This document shows, one piece after another, positions 15,788 to 23,022 of a stretch of 26,727 nucleotides of DNA. Within the stretch, counting starts at the first letter, position 1; each line of letters begins with the position of its first letter. The stretch comes from DASUPK01 sp036520315 (GTDB taxonomy: Bacteria > Actinomycetota > Thermoleophilia > Solirubrobacterales > 70-9): the NCBI GenBank assembly GCA_036520315.1, contig DATDJZ010000068.1, forward strand, positions 1 through 26,727, in the 5' to 3' direction. The position numbers and the translations under genes are program-made. The notes under the pieces were generated by a model that searched no databases, was not told the DNA's origin, and was given only the letters and a program-made list of their open reading frames with translations.

Positions 15788-17029
15788 ATGACTGCCAAGG
15801 AATCACCGCGTTCGGAGCGTCATGCCGATCCCGGCAGCCTCGAGGAGCTCTCGGCGGCGATCGAGGCAGGCGCCGGGATGCCGGCCGTCGCTCGGGCGGC
15901 CGCGCGGGCTCTGGACGCGAGTGTGGCTCTGATTGATCGCTCGAGCAACGTGCTCGCGGTGGCTGCAGCGTCACCGGATGAGGAGCGAAAGCTCCTCGCC
16001 GGCGGAGCGGGGGTGGATACGGTCGAGCTTCGCGTGGCCGATGCGGCGGTCGGCGAGCTGCGCTGGCGGCCCCGCGGCGAGGACGAGCCCGACGCGGCGC
16101 TGCTCCGGATGGTCGCGACGCTGCTCGGACTCGAACTGGAGCGCTCCCGCTCGCCGGAGTGGGCGACGGAGGAGGCCGCCGGCGACTTCGTGCGCGCCCT
16201 GCTGGCCCGCCTCCTCACCGACGGCGCCGACATCGAGGCCCGCGCCGCTGAGCTCGGCACGGATCTTTCCCGCGGCACCGGGGTGCTGATCGCCCGCGCC
16301 GCGCCCCACGTGGCGCAGACGGGTGAGTGGCGCTCCCGCGTGCTGGCGATCGCGCAGCGCGCCATCAGGGCGGTGAGCGCCGGTGGCCTCGCGGGCGAGG
16401 GAAATCAGGAGGGCGAGGGAGCCGAGATCGTCGCGATCGTGCCGGCCGGTGACGACGAGCGCCTGAGCCGAGCTGCAGATGGTCTCGCGGACGAGCTCGA
16501 GGAGGGGTTGAGCGGGTTCTCGATACGCGTCTCGCGGAGCCGGCTCGCCGCCGGTTCGGGCGAGCTCTACCGGGCCGCCCAGGAGGCTCTGCTCGCGGCC
16601 AACGTCGGCGAGGCGGAGGGCAGGAGAGTGCTCGCCTTCGAGGACACCGGCGCCTACCGGCTGCTGCTGCCGGCGATGAGCGAGGACCCGGCTGAGCTGG
16701 AGCGCTTCTACTCCGAGACCGTGGAGCCGCTCGTCGCCTACGACGACCAGTACGAGACCGAGCTGGTCGCCACGGTGGAGACCTATCTGGAGAACGACGG
16801 CAACGTCGCCGCGACCGCCCAGCAGCTCTACACCCACCGTCACACGATCCGGTACAGGCTCGAGCGGGCCCGCGAGCTCTGCGGGCACGACGTGACCTCC
16901 ACGGAGGGGCGCGAGAAGCTCGGTCTCGGGCTGAAGGCGATGCGGGTTCTCGGGATCACTTCGCCGAGGGGCCCGGCGGACGAGCCTGGGACGGAGGCGG
17001 GTCGCGTGCCTCTGGCCGACTCCGAATAA
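15788..17029 (+). CDS. PucR-type transcriptional regulator
   Basis: A 413-residue regulator. The N-terminal ~130 residues look like a GAF-like sensor (ALDASVALIDRSSNVLAVAA). A GGDEF-like middle region spans ~140-300 (IRVSRSRLAAGSGELYRAAQ, then EDTGAYRLLLPAMSEDP). The C-terminal PucR-type helix-turn-helix has the family motif TVETYLENDGNVAATAQQLY followed by THRHTIRYRLERARELCG. In characterised members this domain binds DNA at purine or amino-acid catabolism and cell-state genes; the ligand here is unknown. It converges on the GH15 gene, which is not an obvious target. A hairpin separates the two stops. Confidence 0.9.
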   Translation: MTAKESPRSERHADPGSLEELSAAIEAGAGMPAVARAAARALDASVALIDRSSNVLAVAAASPDEERKLLAGGAGVDTVELRVADAAVGELRWRPRGEDEPDAALLRMVATLLGLELERSRSPEWATEEAAGDFVRALLARLLTDGADIEARAAELGTDLSRGTGVLIARAAPHVAQTGEWRSRVLAIAQRAIRAVSAGGLAGEGNQEGEGAEIVAIVPAGDDERLSRAADGLADELEEGLSGFSIRVSRSRLAAGSGELYRAAQEALLAANVGEAEGRRVLAFEDTGAYRLLLPAMSEDPAELERFYSETVEPLVAYDDQYETELVATVETYLENDGNVAATAQQLYTHRHTIRYRLERARELCGHDVTSTEGREKLGLGLKAMRVLGITSPRGPADEPGTEAGRVPLADSE

Positions 17030-17030
17030 A

Positions 17031-17054
17031 CGGCGGCCACGAACACCGCCGCCG
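17031..17054. terminator. Hairpin between convergent genes
   Basis: CGGCGGC (17031-17037) pairs with GCCGCCG (17048-17054) across a 10-base loop, in the 28 bp between the PucR and GH15 stops. There is no strong U-tract, so a bidirectional terminator is likely but not certain. Confidence 0.45.
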
Positions 17055-17057
17055 GAT

Positions 17058-18968
17058 CTACTGAGCCGAGATCATCTCGCTGAGCACGGCCGTACGATCC
17101 CGGTCGCCCTCCGAGCGGTCGTCGCTGATCACGTGGCTGACCGCATTGATGAGCGCCAGGTGGGTGAAGGCCTGGGGGAAGTTTCCCCAGTGGCGACCGG
17201 TCCCCGGGTCGAGCTCCTCCGCGTAGAGGCCGAGAGTGCCCGCATGGCCGAGGAGCCGCTCGCACAGCTCGCGCGCCGCCTGGCCCTCGCCGATCTCCGA
17301 GAGCGCGGAGACGAGCCAGAAGGAGCAGATGGTGAACGTCGCCTCCCCGCCGTGCAGGCCGTCGTCGGTCTCGTCGACGCGATAGCGGAGCACGAGGCCG
17401 CCTTCGGTCAGCTCCTCGTGGATCGCCTTGACCGTCTTTACGAGCCGCTCGTCGTCCGGCGGCAGGAAGCGAACCAGCGGGATCAGGAGGGTCGAAGCGT
17501 CGAGGGCGTCGGTGTCGTAATGCTGGCGGAATACGCCGCGGTCCGAGACGCCGTGCTCGAGGATGTCGTCTCGGATCTGGTCGGCGACCTTGGGCCAGCG
17601 ACCGAGCCGGTCCTGGTCGCCCATCCTGTCCGCGAGCCTGCAGCCGCGGTCCAGGGCCACCCAGCACATCAGCTTCGAGGAGACGTAGTGCTTGGGCTCG
17701 CCGCGCGCCTCCCAGATCCCCTGGTCGGGTTCCCGCCACAGGGAGATCGCGGTCTCGACCTGGCGGCTGAGCGCCTCCCAGAGCTCGTGGGGGAAGTGGT
17801 CCTGGACCTTCGCGTGGATGTAGACGGAGTCCAGAAGGGCGCCGTAGACGTCGTTCTGGCGCTGCTCGTACGCCGCGTTGCCGATGCGGACGGGCTCTGC
17901 CCCCTCGTAGCCGCTGAGCTGATCGAGGGTGCTCTCGGTCAGGTCCCTCTCCCCGCCGATGCCGTACATGATCTGCATGCCGAGCTTGCCCCTGTTGACG
18001 TTCTCCCGGTAGATGTCCGCCAGCCAGCCCATGAAGTCGGTGGCCTCGTAATCGAGGCTGAGGGTGTGGAGGGACCAGAGGGTGAAGGTGGCGTCGCGAA
18101 TCCAGGTGAAGCGGTAGTCCCAGTTGCGCTCCCCGCCCGGGGTCTCGGGTAGCGAGGTGGTGAGGGCCGCGATCAGGGCGCCGGTGGGTGAATAGGTCAG
18201 GCCCTTCAACACCAGGGCCGAGCGCTGCAGGTAGTCGCGCCACGGGTGGTCGGGGAAGCTGCCGCTCTCGAGCCAGCGGCGCCAGAAGTCGACCGTTCGC
18301 TGGACTCGGCGCTGGCAGTCCTCGCTCGAGTCGGGGGGGACCGGGGAGGGGCCCCAGCTGAGCGCGCTGAAGCGGACCTCGCCGGCCCTCATCCGATGGC
18401 GGGCGCGGGCGTCGTTGCCGTCAACGCCGAGGGCGAGGTCGCCCGTCAGGATCAGCTGCATGTCGTCGTGGGACAGCTCGGCGTCGGTCCCGGCATCACC
18501 CCGCCGCTTCCAGTCGACCCTGGTCGAGCCGTAGTCGAGTGCCGGCTGGCAGATCATCTCGATGTCGACCTCTCCCTGGACGCACTCGATCACCCTGACC
18601 AGGACGTGCTCAGCCTCATCGTCCGCCGGAGGACGACGGTGGGGCTCGAAGTCGTTCTCCTGCCGCCAGTCACCGAGGGTGAGGACGTCGCGGACGATCA
18701 CCCAGCCGGAGCCGGTCATCCAGGTGGTCTCCAGCAGGTTGGTGCCGGGCTCGTAGCGGCGGCTCACCGGGGCACCGAGCCCCGGAGGCCCGATCCGCCA
18801 GAAGCCGGCGTTGCGGTCGAGCAGGGCGCCGAAGCTACTCGGGGAGTCGAAGCGGGGCAGGCAGAGCCACTCGATCGATCCCTCGGGCGCGATCAGGGCG
18901 CCCGTGTGGCAGTCGGAGATGAACCCGTAGGAGGAGATCCGCGGGAAGCGGGAGTGAAGGGCGGGCAT
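17058..18968 (-). CDS. Glycoside hydrolase family 15 (glucoamylase/trehalase-like)
   Basis: A 636-residue cytosolic enzyme of GH15, which hydrolyses terminal alpha-glucosidic bonds in maltodextrins or trehalose. The N-terminal beta domain begins with YGFISDCHTGALIAPEGSIEWLCLPRFDSPS, as in the bacterial/mycobacterial trehalase subgroup. The (alpha/alpha)6 barrel contains ERNWDYRFTWIRDATFTLWSL, the probable general acid Glu in GIWEARGEPKHYVSSK, CWVALDRGCRLADRMG, and the base-containing AEELDPGTGRHWGNFPQAFTHLALINA. There is no signal peptide. A TAGTCT box 9 nt upstream supports the ATG at 18968. Glucoamylase versus trehalase cannot be decided from the motifs. Confidence 0.93.
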   Translation of the reverse strand: MPALHSRFPRISSYGFISDCHTGALIAPEGSIEWLCLPRFDSPSSFGALLDRNAGFWRIGPPGLGAPVSRRYEPGTNLLETTWMTGSGWVIVRDVLTLGDWRQENDFEPHRRPPADDEAEHVLVRVIECVQGEVDIEMICQPALDYGSTRVDWKRRGDAGTDAELSHDDMQLILTGDLALGVDGNDARARHRMRAGEVRFSALSWGPSPVPPDSSEDCQRRVQRTVDFWRRWLESGSFPDHPWRDYLQRSALVLKGLTYSPTGALIAALTTSLPETPGGERNWDYRFTWIRDATFTLWSLHTLSLDYEATDFMGWLADIYRENVNRGKLGMQIMYGIGGERDLTESTLDQLSGYEGAEPVRIGNAAYEQRQNDVYGALLDSVYIHAKVQDHFPHELWEALSRQVETAISLWREPDQGIWEARGEPKHYVSSKLMCWVALDRGCRLADRMGDQDRLGRWPKVADQIRDDILEHGVSDRGVFRQHYDTDALDASTLLIPLVRFLPPDDERLVKTVKAIHEELTEGGLVLRYRVDETDDGLHGGEATFTICSFWLVSALSEIGEGQAARELCERLLGHAGTLGLYAEELDPGTGRHWGNFPQAFTHLALINAVSHVISDDRSEGDRDRTAVLSEMISAQ

Positions 18969-18983
18969 GCGCCCGGGAGACTA
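18969..18983 (-). promoter_or_regulatory. -10 box TAGTCT of the GH15 gene
   Basis: On the minus strand TAGTCT (18983-18978) lies nine bases before the ATG. Its first three bases also form the stop codon of the upstream SRPBCC remnant. Confidence 0.45.
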
Positions 18984-19238
18984 TTTGGCCGGGACGCGGG
19001 TCCTAACGCCCGCTGGACCGCGGGTCAGGTAGCGGAGCAGGGGCCGGTCGGCGTGCACGATCCAGTCGAAGCGTACGTGGATCCTCGGGATCGAAGACGG
19101 TAATCCTCGAGTACATCGACGCGAGGGCGATCAGGAGCCGGGACCCAGGGCGACGACGAGCCAGCACTTCAAGGGGAAGCTCGCCTCCTGCGGGGCATCG
19201 ACGTCCCACTCATCGACGAACACGTACCCCTTCGCCAT
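18981..19238 (-). pseudogene. Decayed SRPBCC (polyketide cyclase/START-like) gene
   Basis: On the minus strand an ATG at 19238 with GGAGGGGGAG just upstream opens a frame starting MAKGYVFVDEWDVDAPQEA, the usual start of actinobacterial SRPBCC proteins. It runs into a stop at 19131 after 35 residues. In another frame, ending at 18981, lies RIHVRFDWIVHADRPLLRYL, which resembles the last strand and C-terminal helix of the same family. The two ends are ~150 bp apart in DNA instead of the ~350 bp expected, so the middle is deleted or scrambled and at least one frameshift exists. The family is recognised by eye only. Confidence 0.55.
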
Positions 19239-19307
19239 CTCCCCCTCCGTGGTCGGGCGGAGCCCCCTGATGCGCCCCGGACCCTCTCATGGATCACCGG
19301 TGCGGCC

Positions 19308-19313
19308 TAGACT
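19308..19313 (+). promoter_or_regulatory. -10 box TAGACT of tRNA-Gln
   Basis: TAGACT, identical to the tatD box, ends 10 bases before the mature tRNA 5' end, placing the transcription start within a few bases of it. Confidence 0.45.
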
Positions 19314-19323
19314 CAGGCTCCGA

Positions 19324-19394
19324 TCCCGGGTGGTGTAGCGCTAGCACTCCAGGTTTTGGTCCTGGCAGCCGAGGTTGGAATCCTCGCCCGGGAG
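19324..19394 (+). tRNA. tRNA-Gln, anticodon UUG, with swapped 19-56 pair
   Basis: Complete cloverleaf of 71 nt: acceptor 1-7/66-72 with seven Watson-Crick pairs (U1-A72 as is usual for tRNA-Gln), D stem GUGU/GCAC, anticodon stem CCAGG/CCUGG around UUUUGGU (anticodon UUG reads CAA), T stem CGAGG/CCUCG. The discriminator is G73; CCA is not encoded. The D-loop has G18 then C at the usual G19, and the T-loop reads UUGGAAU with G at the usual C56, so the elbow pair is C19-G56. G15-C48, G18-U55 and U54-A58 are normal. In most actinobacteria this tRNA is charged with Glu and amidated by GatCAB. Confidence 0.95.
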
Positions 19395-19400
19395 CTGCAG

Positions 19401-19431
19401 AAGAAGGGCGCGCTCTCGGCGCGCCCTTCTT
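19401..19431 (+). terminator. Strong intrinsic terminator of tRNA-Gln
   Basis: A 13-bp perfect stem (19401-19413 with 19419-19431) closes a 5-base loop, UCUCG. The core is GGGCGCGC/GCGCGCCC flanked by AAGAA/TTCTT. It starts six bases after the tRNA 3' end. The AAGAA/TTCTT arms provide a T-rich stretch on either strand. Confidence 0.8.
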
Positions 19432-19478
19432 CGCTTCGACCGCGTCTCTGAGTGGCAGAAATCGTCCGTAATTGGTCA

Positions 19479-19507
19479 TTGCGGACAGATCCTGATCGCG
19501 CCATGAT
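19479..19507 (+). promoter_or_regulatory. Promoter of the GlxA-type regulator
   Basis: TTGCGG (19479-19484), 17 bp, then CATGAT (19502-19507), then six bases to the GTG at 19514. This is the only promoter in the window with a recognisable -35 at ideal spacing. Confidence 0.45.
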
Positions 19508-19513
19508 GCGCGC

Positions 19514-20515
19514 GTGGCCTCGACGAGCGAGCTCCGACGCGTCGTCATCCTCGCCTTCCCGGGGGTGCAGCCGCTGGACGTGATCGGGCCCGCCGAGGTC
19601 TTCGCCGGCGCCGACGCCATCAGCGGCGGCGGGGCCTACGACGTCGAGGTCGTGGGCAAGGAGCCCGATCCGATCACGGTTCGGCGCGGCGGCTACTCCC
19701 TGCTCCCGAAGACGACCACCGCGCGTTGCCGGGGCCCCATCGACACTCTGATCGTGGCCGGCGGCATGGGGGTCAGGGCGGCGGAGCAAGACGTCGAGCT
19801 GATCCGCTGGATTCGGAGCGCCGCACGCCGCTCGCGCCGGGTCACCTCCGTCTGCTCGGGCTCATTCCTCCTGGCCCGGGCCGGGCTGCTGGAGGGCAAG
19901 ACCGTGACCACGCACTGGGCCTCGACAGAGGAGCTCGCGCGTCGCCATCCCGAGCTCGAGGTCGACCCGAACCCGATCTTCGTACGCGACGGCGACGTCT
20001 GGACCTCGGCCGGCGTCAGCTCGGGCATGGACCTCTCCCTGGCGTTGGTCGAGGAGGATCTCGGCCGCGAGACCGCAGTCGAAATCGCGCGCTGGCTGGT
20101 CCTCTTCCTGCAGCGCCCGGGTGGCCAGGCCCAGTTCAGCTCCCATCTCTCCGCCCAGCTCGCCGAGCGCCGTCCGCTTCGCGAGCTCCAGTCCTGGATC
20201 GCGGACAACCTGGACGACGATCTGCGCGTCGAGACGCTCGCCGAGCGAGCCGCGATGAGCCCACGCAACTTCGCCCGCTTCTTCCGCCGTGAGATCGGCG
20301 TGACCCCGGCCGCGTACGTCGAGGAGCTCCGCGTCGAGCGCGCCCGCCAGCTGCTCGAGGACAGCGCCGATCCGATCGAGCCGATCTCGGCCCGCTGCGG
20401 CTTCGGCACACCCGAGACCATGCGCCGGGCGTTCGCCCGCCGCGTGGGGGTTCCGCCGGCCCAGTACCGCGCACGCTTCCGGCGAACCGGGTCAGCAGCC
20501 ACAGCCCCGAACTGA
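19514..20515 (+). CDS. GlxA-type transcriptional regulator (DJ-1/PfpI sensor + AraC HTH)
   Basis: A 333-residue regulator. Residues ~10-175 are a class-I glutamine-amidotransferase-like (DJ-1/PfpI) domain: VVILAFPGVQPLDVIGPAEVF, DTLIVAGGMGV, SVCSGSFLLARAGLLEGK with Cys ~114 at the nucleophile elbow, VTTHWAS, and SAGVSSGMDLSLALVEEDLG. Residues ~225-325 are a double helix-turn-helix AraC domain: SWIADNLDDDLRVETLAERA, MSPRNFARFFRREIGVTP, then ARQLLEDS and ISARCGFGTPETMRRAFARRVGVPP. The family senses small molecules and activates adjacent catabolic genes. It sits 12 bp upstream of a DJ-1/PfpI enzyme-like gene that its sensor domain resembles, so it probably controls the cassette. Confidence 0.92.
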   Translation: MASTSELRRVVILAFPGVQPLDVIGPAEVFAGADAISGGGAYDVEVVGKEPDPITVRRGGYSLLPKTTTARCRGPIDTLIVAGGMGVRAAEQDVELIRWIRSAARRSRRVTSVCSGSFLLARAGLLEGKTVTTHWASTEELARRHPELEVDPNPIFVRDGDVWTSAGVSSGMDLSLALVEEDLGRETAVEIARWLVLFLQRPGGQAQFSSHLSAQLAERRPLRELQSWIADNLDDDLRVETLAERAAMSPRNFARFFRREIGVTPAAYVEELRVERARQLLEDSADPIEPISARCGFGTPETMRRAFARRVGVPPAQYRARFRRTGSAATAPN

Positions 20516-20527
20516 GAGGAGACCCGA

Positions 20528-21175
20528 ATGCAGATCGCCTACCTGCTGTACGACCGCTTCACCGCCCTGGACATCATCGGGCCACATGACGTTCTCAACT
20601 CCGTCCCCGGAAACGAGTCGATCTTCGTGGCCGAAGAGCTGGGACCCGTTCGCAACGAGTCGAACACCCTCTCGATGGTCGCGGACGCTGTGATCGATGA
20701 GGTGCAGAGTCCCGACATCGTCGTGGTCCCCGGCGGGTTCGGCAACCGGACGCTGCTCGATCACGAGCCGCTTCACGAATGGATCAGGACTGTGCACGAG
20801 ACGAGTGCGTGGACGACGTCCGTCTGCACGGGATCGCTTCTGTTGGCTGCGGCCGGGTTGCTGGACGGCGTGCCGGCGACGACGCACTGGCTCGCTCGGG
20901 ATCTCCTGGGGGAGCTGGGAGCAAAGGTGGTCCCCGACCGCGTGGTTCAGCAGGGCAAGATCGTCACCGCGGCCGGAGTCTCATCGGGGATCGACATGGC
21001 GCTGCAGCTGGTCAGGCAGATCAACGGCGACGACATCGCCAAGGCTGTCCAGCTCGCCATCGAGTACGACCCGCAGCCGCCCCTGGACGCCGGCGCCCCG
21101 GAGAAGGCGCCGCGGGAGGTCGTCGACCTGGTCAGAGCCGCCTTCCAGGCCCAGGACGAAACCACCCGGGCCTAG
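20528..21175 (+). CDS. DJ-1/PfpI family protein, isonitrile-hydratase-like
   Basis: A 215-residue DJ-1/PfpI protein. The order YLLYDRFTALDIIGPHDVL, DIVVVPGGFG, TSVCTGSLLLAAAGLLDG, ATTHWLARDLL, TAAGVSSGIDMALQLV and AIEYDPQPPLDAGAPEKAP follows Pseudomonas isonitrile hydratase closely, including the long C-terminal segment. The three residues known to matter there have candidates here: Asp15, Cys100, Thr101. Isonitrile hydratase converts isonitriles to N-formamides; whether this protein does so is inference. GAGAGGAG precedes the ATG by a few bases, so translation is by a normal ribosome-binding site, unlike the leaderless neighbours. It follows the regulator by 12 bp and probably shares its transcript. 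Confidence 0.88.
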   Translation: MQIAYLLYDRFTALDIIGPHDVLNSVPGNESIFVAEELGPVRNESNTLSMVADAVIDEVQSPDIVVVPGGFGNRTLLDHEPLHEWIRTVHETSAWTTSVCTGSLLLAAAGLLDGVPATTHWLARDLLGELGAKVVPDRVVQQGKIVTAAGVSSGIDMALQLVRQINGDDIAKAVQLAIEYDPQPPLDAGAPEKAPREVVDLVRAAFQAQDETTRA

Positions 21176-21261
21176 CCCCTCCTCGGACGGAGAAGCGTCA
21201 CAGATTCAAATCGCTCCGCCGCCCTCCCCCGTACCTCAAGAGTCACCCACGAAAGGAATCG

Positions 21262-21558
21262 ATGGACACCTACGCAATCCGTCGCAGGAACGCCTGGGCC
21301 TCGCCGGAGGAGATCCCGGGCGAGCGCTCCAAGCAGGTCGCTGACGACGAGTTCCCCGCCGACATCCGCTGGATCCGCAGCTACGTGATCGCAGAAGAGG
21401 ACGGCACTTTGGGATCCGTCTGCATCTACCAGGCCAGCTCGCCTGAGGCGATCCGGAAGCACGCCCAACGCGTCGGCATGCCGGCGGACGAGATCTGGAA
21501 CGTCGCCGACACCGTGATCATCCGCCCGGATCCGGTCTCGGAGCCGGCCACTCCGTAG
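21262..21558 (+). CDS. DUF4242-family small protein
   Basis: A 98-residue protein. The core SYVIAEEDGTLGSVCIYQAS followed by SPEAIRKHAQRVGMPADEIW matches the DUF4242 pattern (a strand with SYV, a C-x-Y-x-A strand, then an E/A-I-R-x-H-A helix and a G-M/L-P-A-D turn). The expected fold is a small ferredoxin-like alpha/beta barrel, possibly dimeric. The family function is not established. AAAGGA lies 6 bases before the ATG. The 86-bp gap from the PfpI stop holds no obvious promoter, so I place it third in the cassette. The hairpin at 21571-21593 ends the unit. Confidence 0.8.
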   Translation: MDTYAIRRRNAWASPEEIPGERSKQVADDEFPADIRWIRSYVIAEEDGTLGSVCIYQASSPEAIRKHAQRVGMPADEIWNVADTVIIRPDPVSEPATP

Positions 21559-21570
21559 CGCATTGCGGCA

Positions 21571-21593
21571 GGCGGCCCTCGCAGGGGGCCGCC
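21571..21593 (+). terminator. Terminator-like hairpin after the DUF4242 gene
   Basis: GGCGGCCC (21571-21578) pairs with GGGCCGCC (21586-21593) across a 7-base loop. Two more outer pairs lie beyond one mismatch. There is no U-tract. It separates the accessory cassette from the glmU promoter. Confidence 0.55.
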
Positions 21594-21615
21594 CGCAGCT
21601 CTCGTCCCCCCGCAT

Positions 21616-21621
21616 TACGCT
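21616..21621 (+). promoter_or_regulatory. -10 box TACGCT of glmU-prs
   Basis: TACGCT (identical to the glyS box) is followed by six bases and the GTG at 21628, a leaderless layout. No Shine-Dalgarno is present. Confidence 0.5.
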
Positions 21622-21627
21622 TTCCGG

Positions 21628-23022
21628 GTGAACGCTCCCACGGCCCTGATCATGGCCGCCGGCGAGGGCACCCGTATGCGCTCGGCCGTGCCCAAGGTGC
21701 TCCACTCGATCTGCGGGCGCCCGATGGTCGCCTGGCCGATCCTCGCCGCCCGGGAGGCCGGGGCGGGCCGGATCTGCGTGATCGTCTCGCCCGATCGCGA
21801 CCTCTCGGCCGCCCTGCCCGACGGCACAGAGACGATCGTCCAGCCCGAGGCCGACGGCACGGGCGGCGCCCTCCGCGCGGCTGCCGACGTGGTGCGCGCC
21901 TCCGACACCATCCTGATCCTCTCGGGAGACCATCCGCTGGTCTCGGCCGAGATCATCGACGAACTGGTCGCAACGCATCGCGACGCTGAGGCGGCGGCCA
22001 CGGTGATGACCACGGAAATGGATGACCCGGGCTCCTACGGACGAATCGTGCGGGGGTCGAACGGCGACATCGAGCGCATCGTCGAGGCCAAGGCCCCGGG
22101 CGATGCCACGCCCGAGGAGCTCGCGATCAAAGAGGTGAATGCCGGGACCTACGCATTCGCGGGCCCGACCCTGGCCGAGGCGCTCGACCGGCTCACCAAT
22201 GACAACGCCCAGGGTGAGTACTACCTCGGCGACGTGCTGCCCCTCCTGCGCGAGTCCGGCCTCCGCGTCGCCGCCTACAACGCTCCGGATCCAGGCGTGA
22301 ACCTCGGCATCAACGACCGTGCCGACCTCGCCCGGGCGGCCGACGAGGCTCGTCGCCGGATCCTGGTCGGCCACATGCGCTCCGGCGTCACCATCGAGGA
22401 TCCCGGCGCGACCTGGATCGACACCGACGTGGAGATCGCGGCCGACACCACGATCCTGCCCGGGACCACGCTGCGTGGCCGCTCCAGCATCGGGGCGGGC
22501 TCGACGGTCGGCCCGATGACCACCCTGATCGACTCGCGCATCGGTGACCGCGCCACAGTCGTCCATTCCTACCTGACCAACTGCGAGGTGGCGAACGAGG
22601 CGACGGTCGGACCCTTCACCTACCTGCGCCCGGACGCCCGGATCGGGGAGGGCGCCAAGGCCGGCACCTTCGTTGAGATCAAGAACTCCGAGATCGGCGC
22701 CGGCGCCAAGGTCCCCCACCTCTCCTACATCGGCGACGCCGAGGTGGGGGAGGGTTCCAACCTCGGCGCCTCGACGATTACCGCCAACTACGACGGCCGC
22801 AACAAATATCGCACCAAGATCGGGAAGAAAGTTCGCACCGGCGTTGACACCACCTTCGTCGCGCCCGTAGAAGTCGGGGACGACGCATACACTGGTGCCG
22901 GATCGGTGATCAGCGATGATGTTCCGCCCGGGGCACTGGGTATCTCGAGGGCGGAGCAGAAGAACGTCGAGGGCTACGCGGCGAAGAAGTCGAAGGAACC
23001 TAGCGAGGACGAGGACTCTTGA
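21628..23022 (+). CDS. glmU: Bifunctional N-acetylglucosamine-1-P uridyltransferase / glucosamine-1-P acetyltransferase
   Basis: Makes UDP-GlcNAc for peptidoglycan: acetylates glucosamine-1-P, then uridylylates it. The 464-residue product has the N-terminal pyrophosphorylase domain with MAAGEGTRMRSAVPKVLHSI, QPEADGTGGALRAA, ILSGDHPLV, KEVNAGTYAF and GEYYLGDVLPLLRESG. From ~250 a left-handed beta-helix of hexapeptide repeats follows, with the acetyltransferase residues in YLRPDARIGEGAKAGTFVEI, HLSYIGDAEVGEGSNLGA and ITANYDGRNKYRTKIG. A charged tail (KKSKEPSEDEDS) ends it. Its stop overlaps the prs start (TTGA). Confidence 0.97.
   Translation: MNAPTALIMAAGEGTRMRSAVPKVLHSICGRPMVAWPILAAREAGAGRICVIVSPDRDLSAALPDGTETIVQPEADGTGGALRAAADVVRASDTILILSGDHPLVSAEIIDELVATHRDAEAAATVMTTEMDDPGSYGRIVRGSNGDIERIVEAKAPGDATPEELAIKEVNAGTYAFAGPTLAEALDRLTNDNAQGEYYLGDVLPLLRESGLRVAAYNAPDPGVNLGINDRADLARAADEARRRILVGHMRSGVTIEDPGATWIDTDVEIAADTTILPGTTLRGRSSIGAGSTVGPMTTLIDSRIGDRATVVHSYLTNCEVANEATVGPFTYLRPDARIGEGAKAGTFVEIKNSEIGAGAKVPHLSYIGDAEVGEGSNLGASTITANYDGRNKYRTKIGKKVRTGVDTTFVAPVEVGDDAYTGAGSVISDDVPPGALGISRAEQKNVEGYAAKKSKEPSEDEDS

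Noticed and set aside
17133..18152. 339-codon plus-strand frame opposite the GH15 gene
   Set aside because: Shadow of a well-conserved GH15 enzyme; low-complexity composition and no start signals.
21172..22719. 515-codon minus-strand frame opposite DUF4242 and glmU
   Set aside because: It spans two real genes and a hairpin on the other strand and reads as Gly/Asp/Arg-rich shadow sequence.
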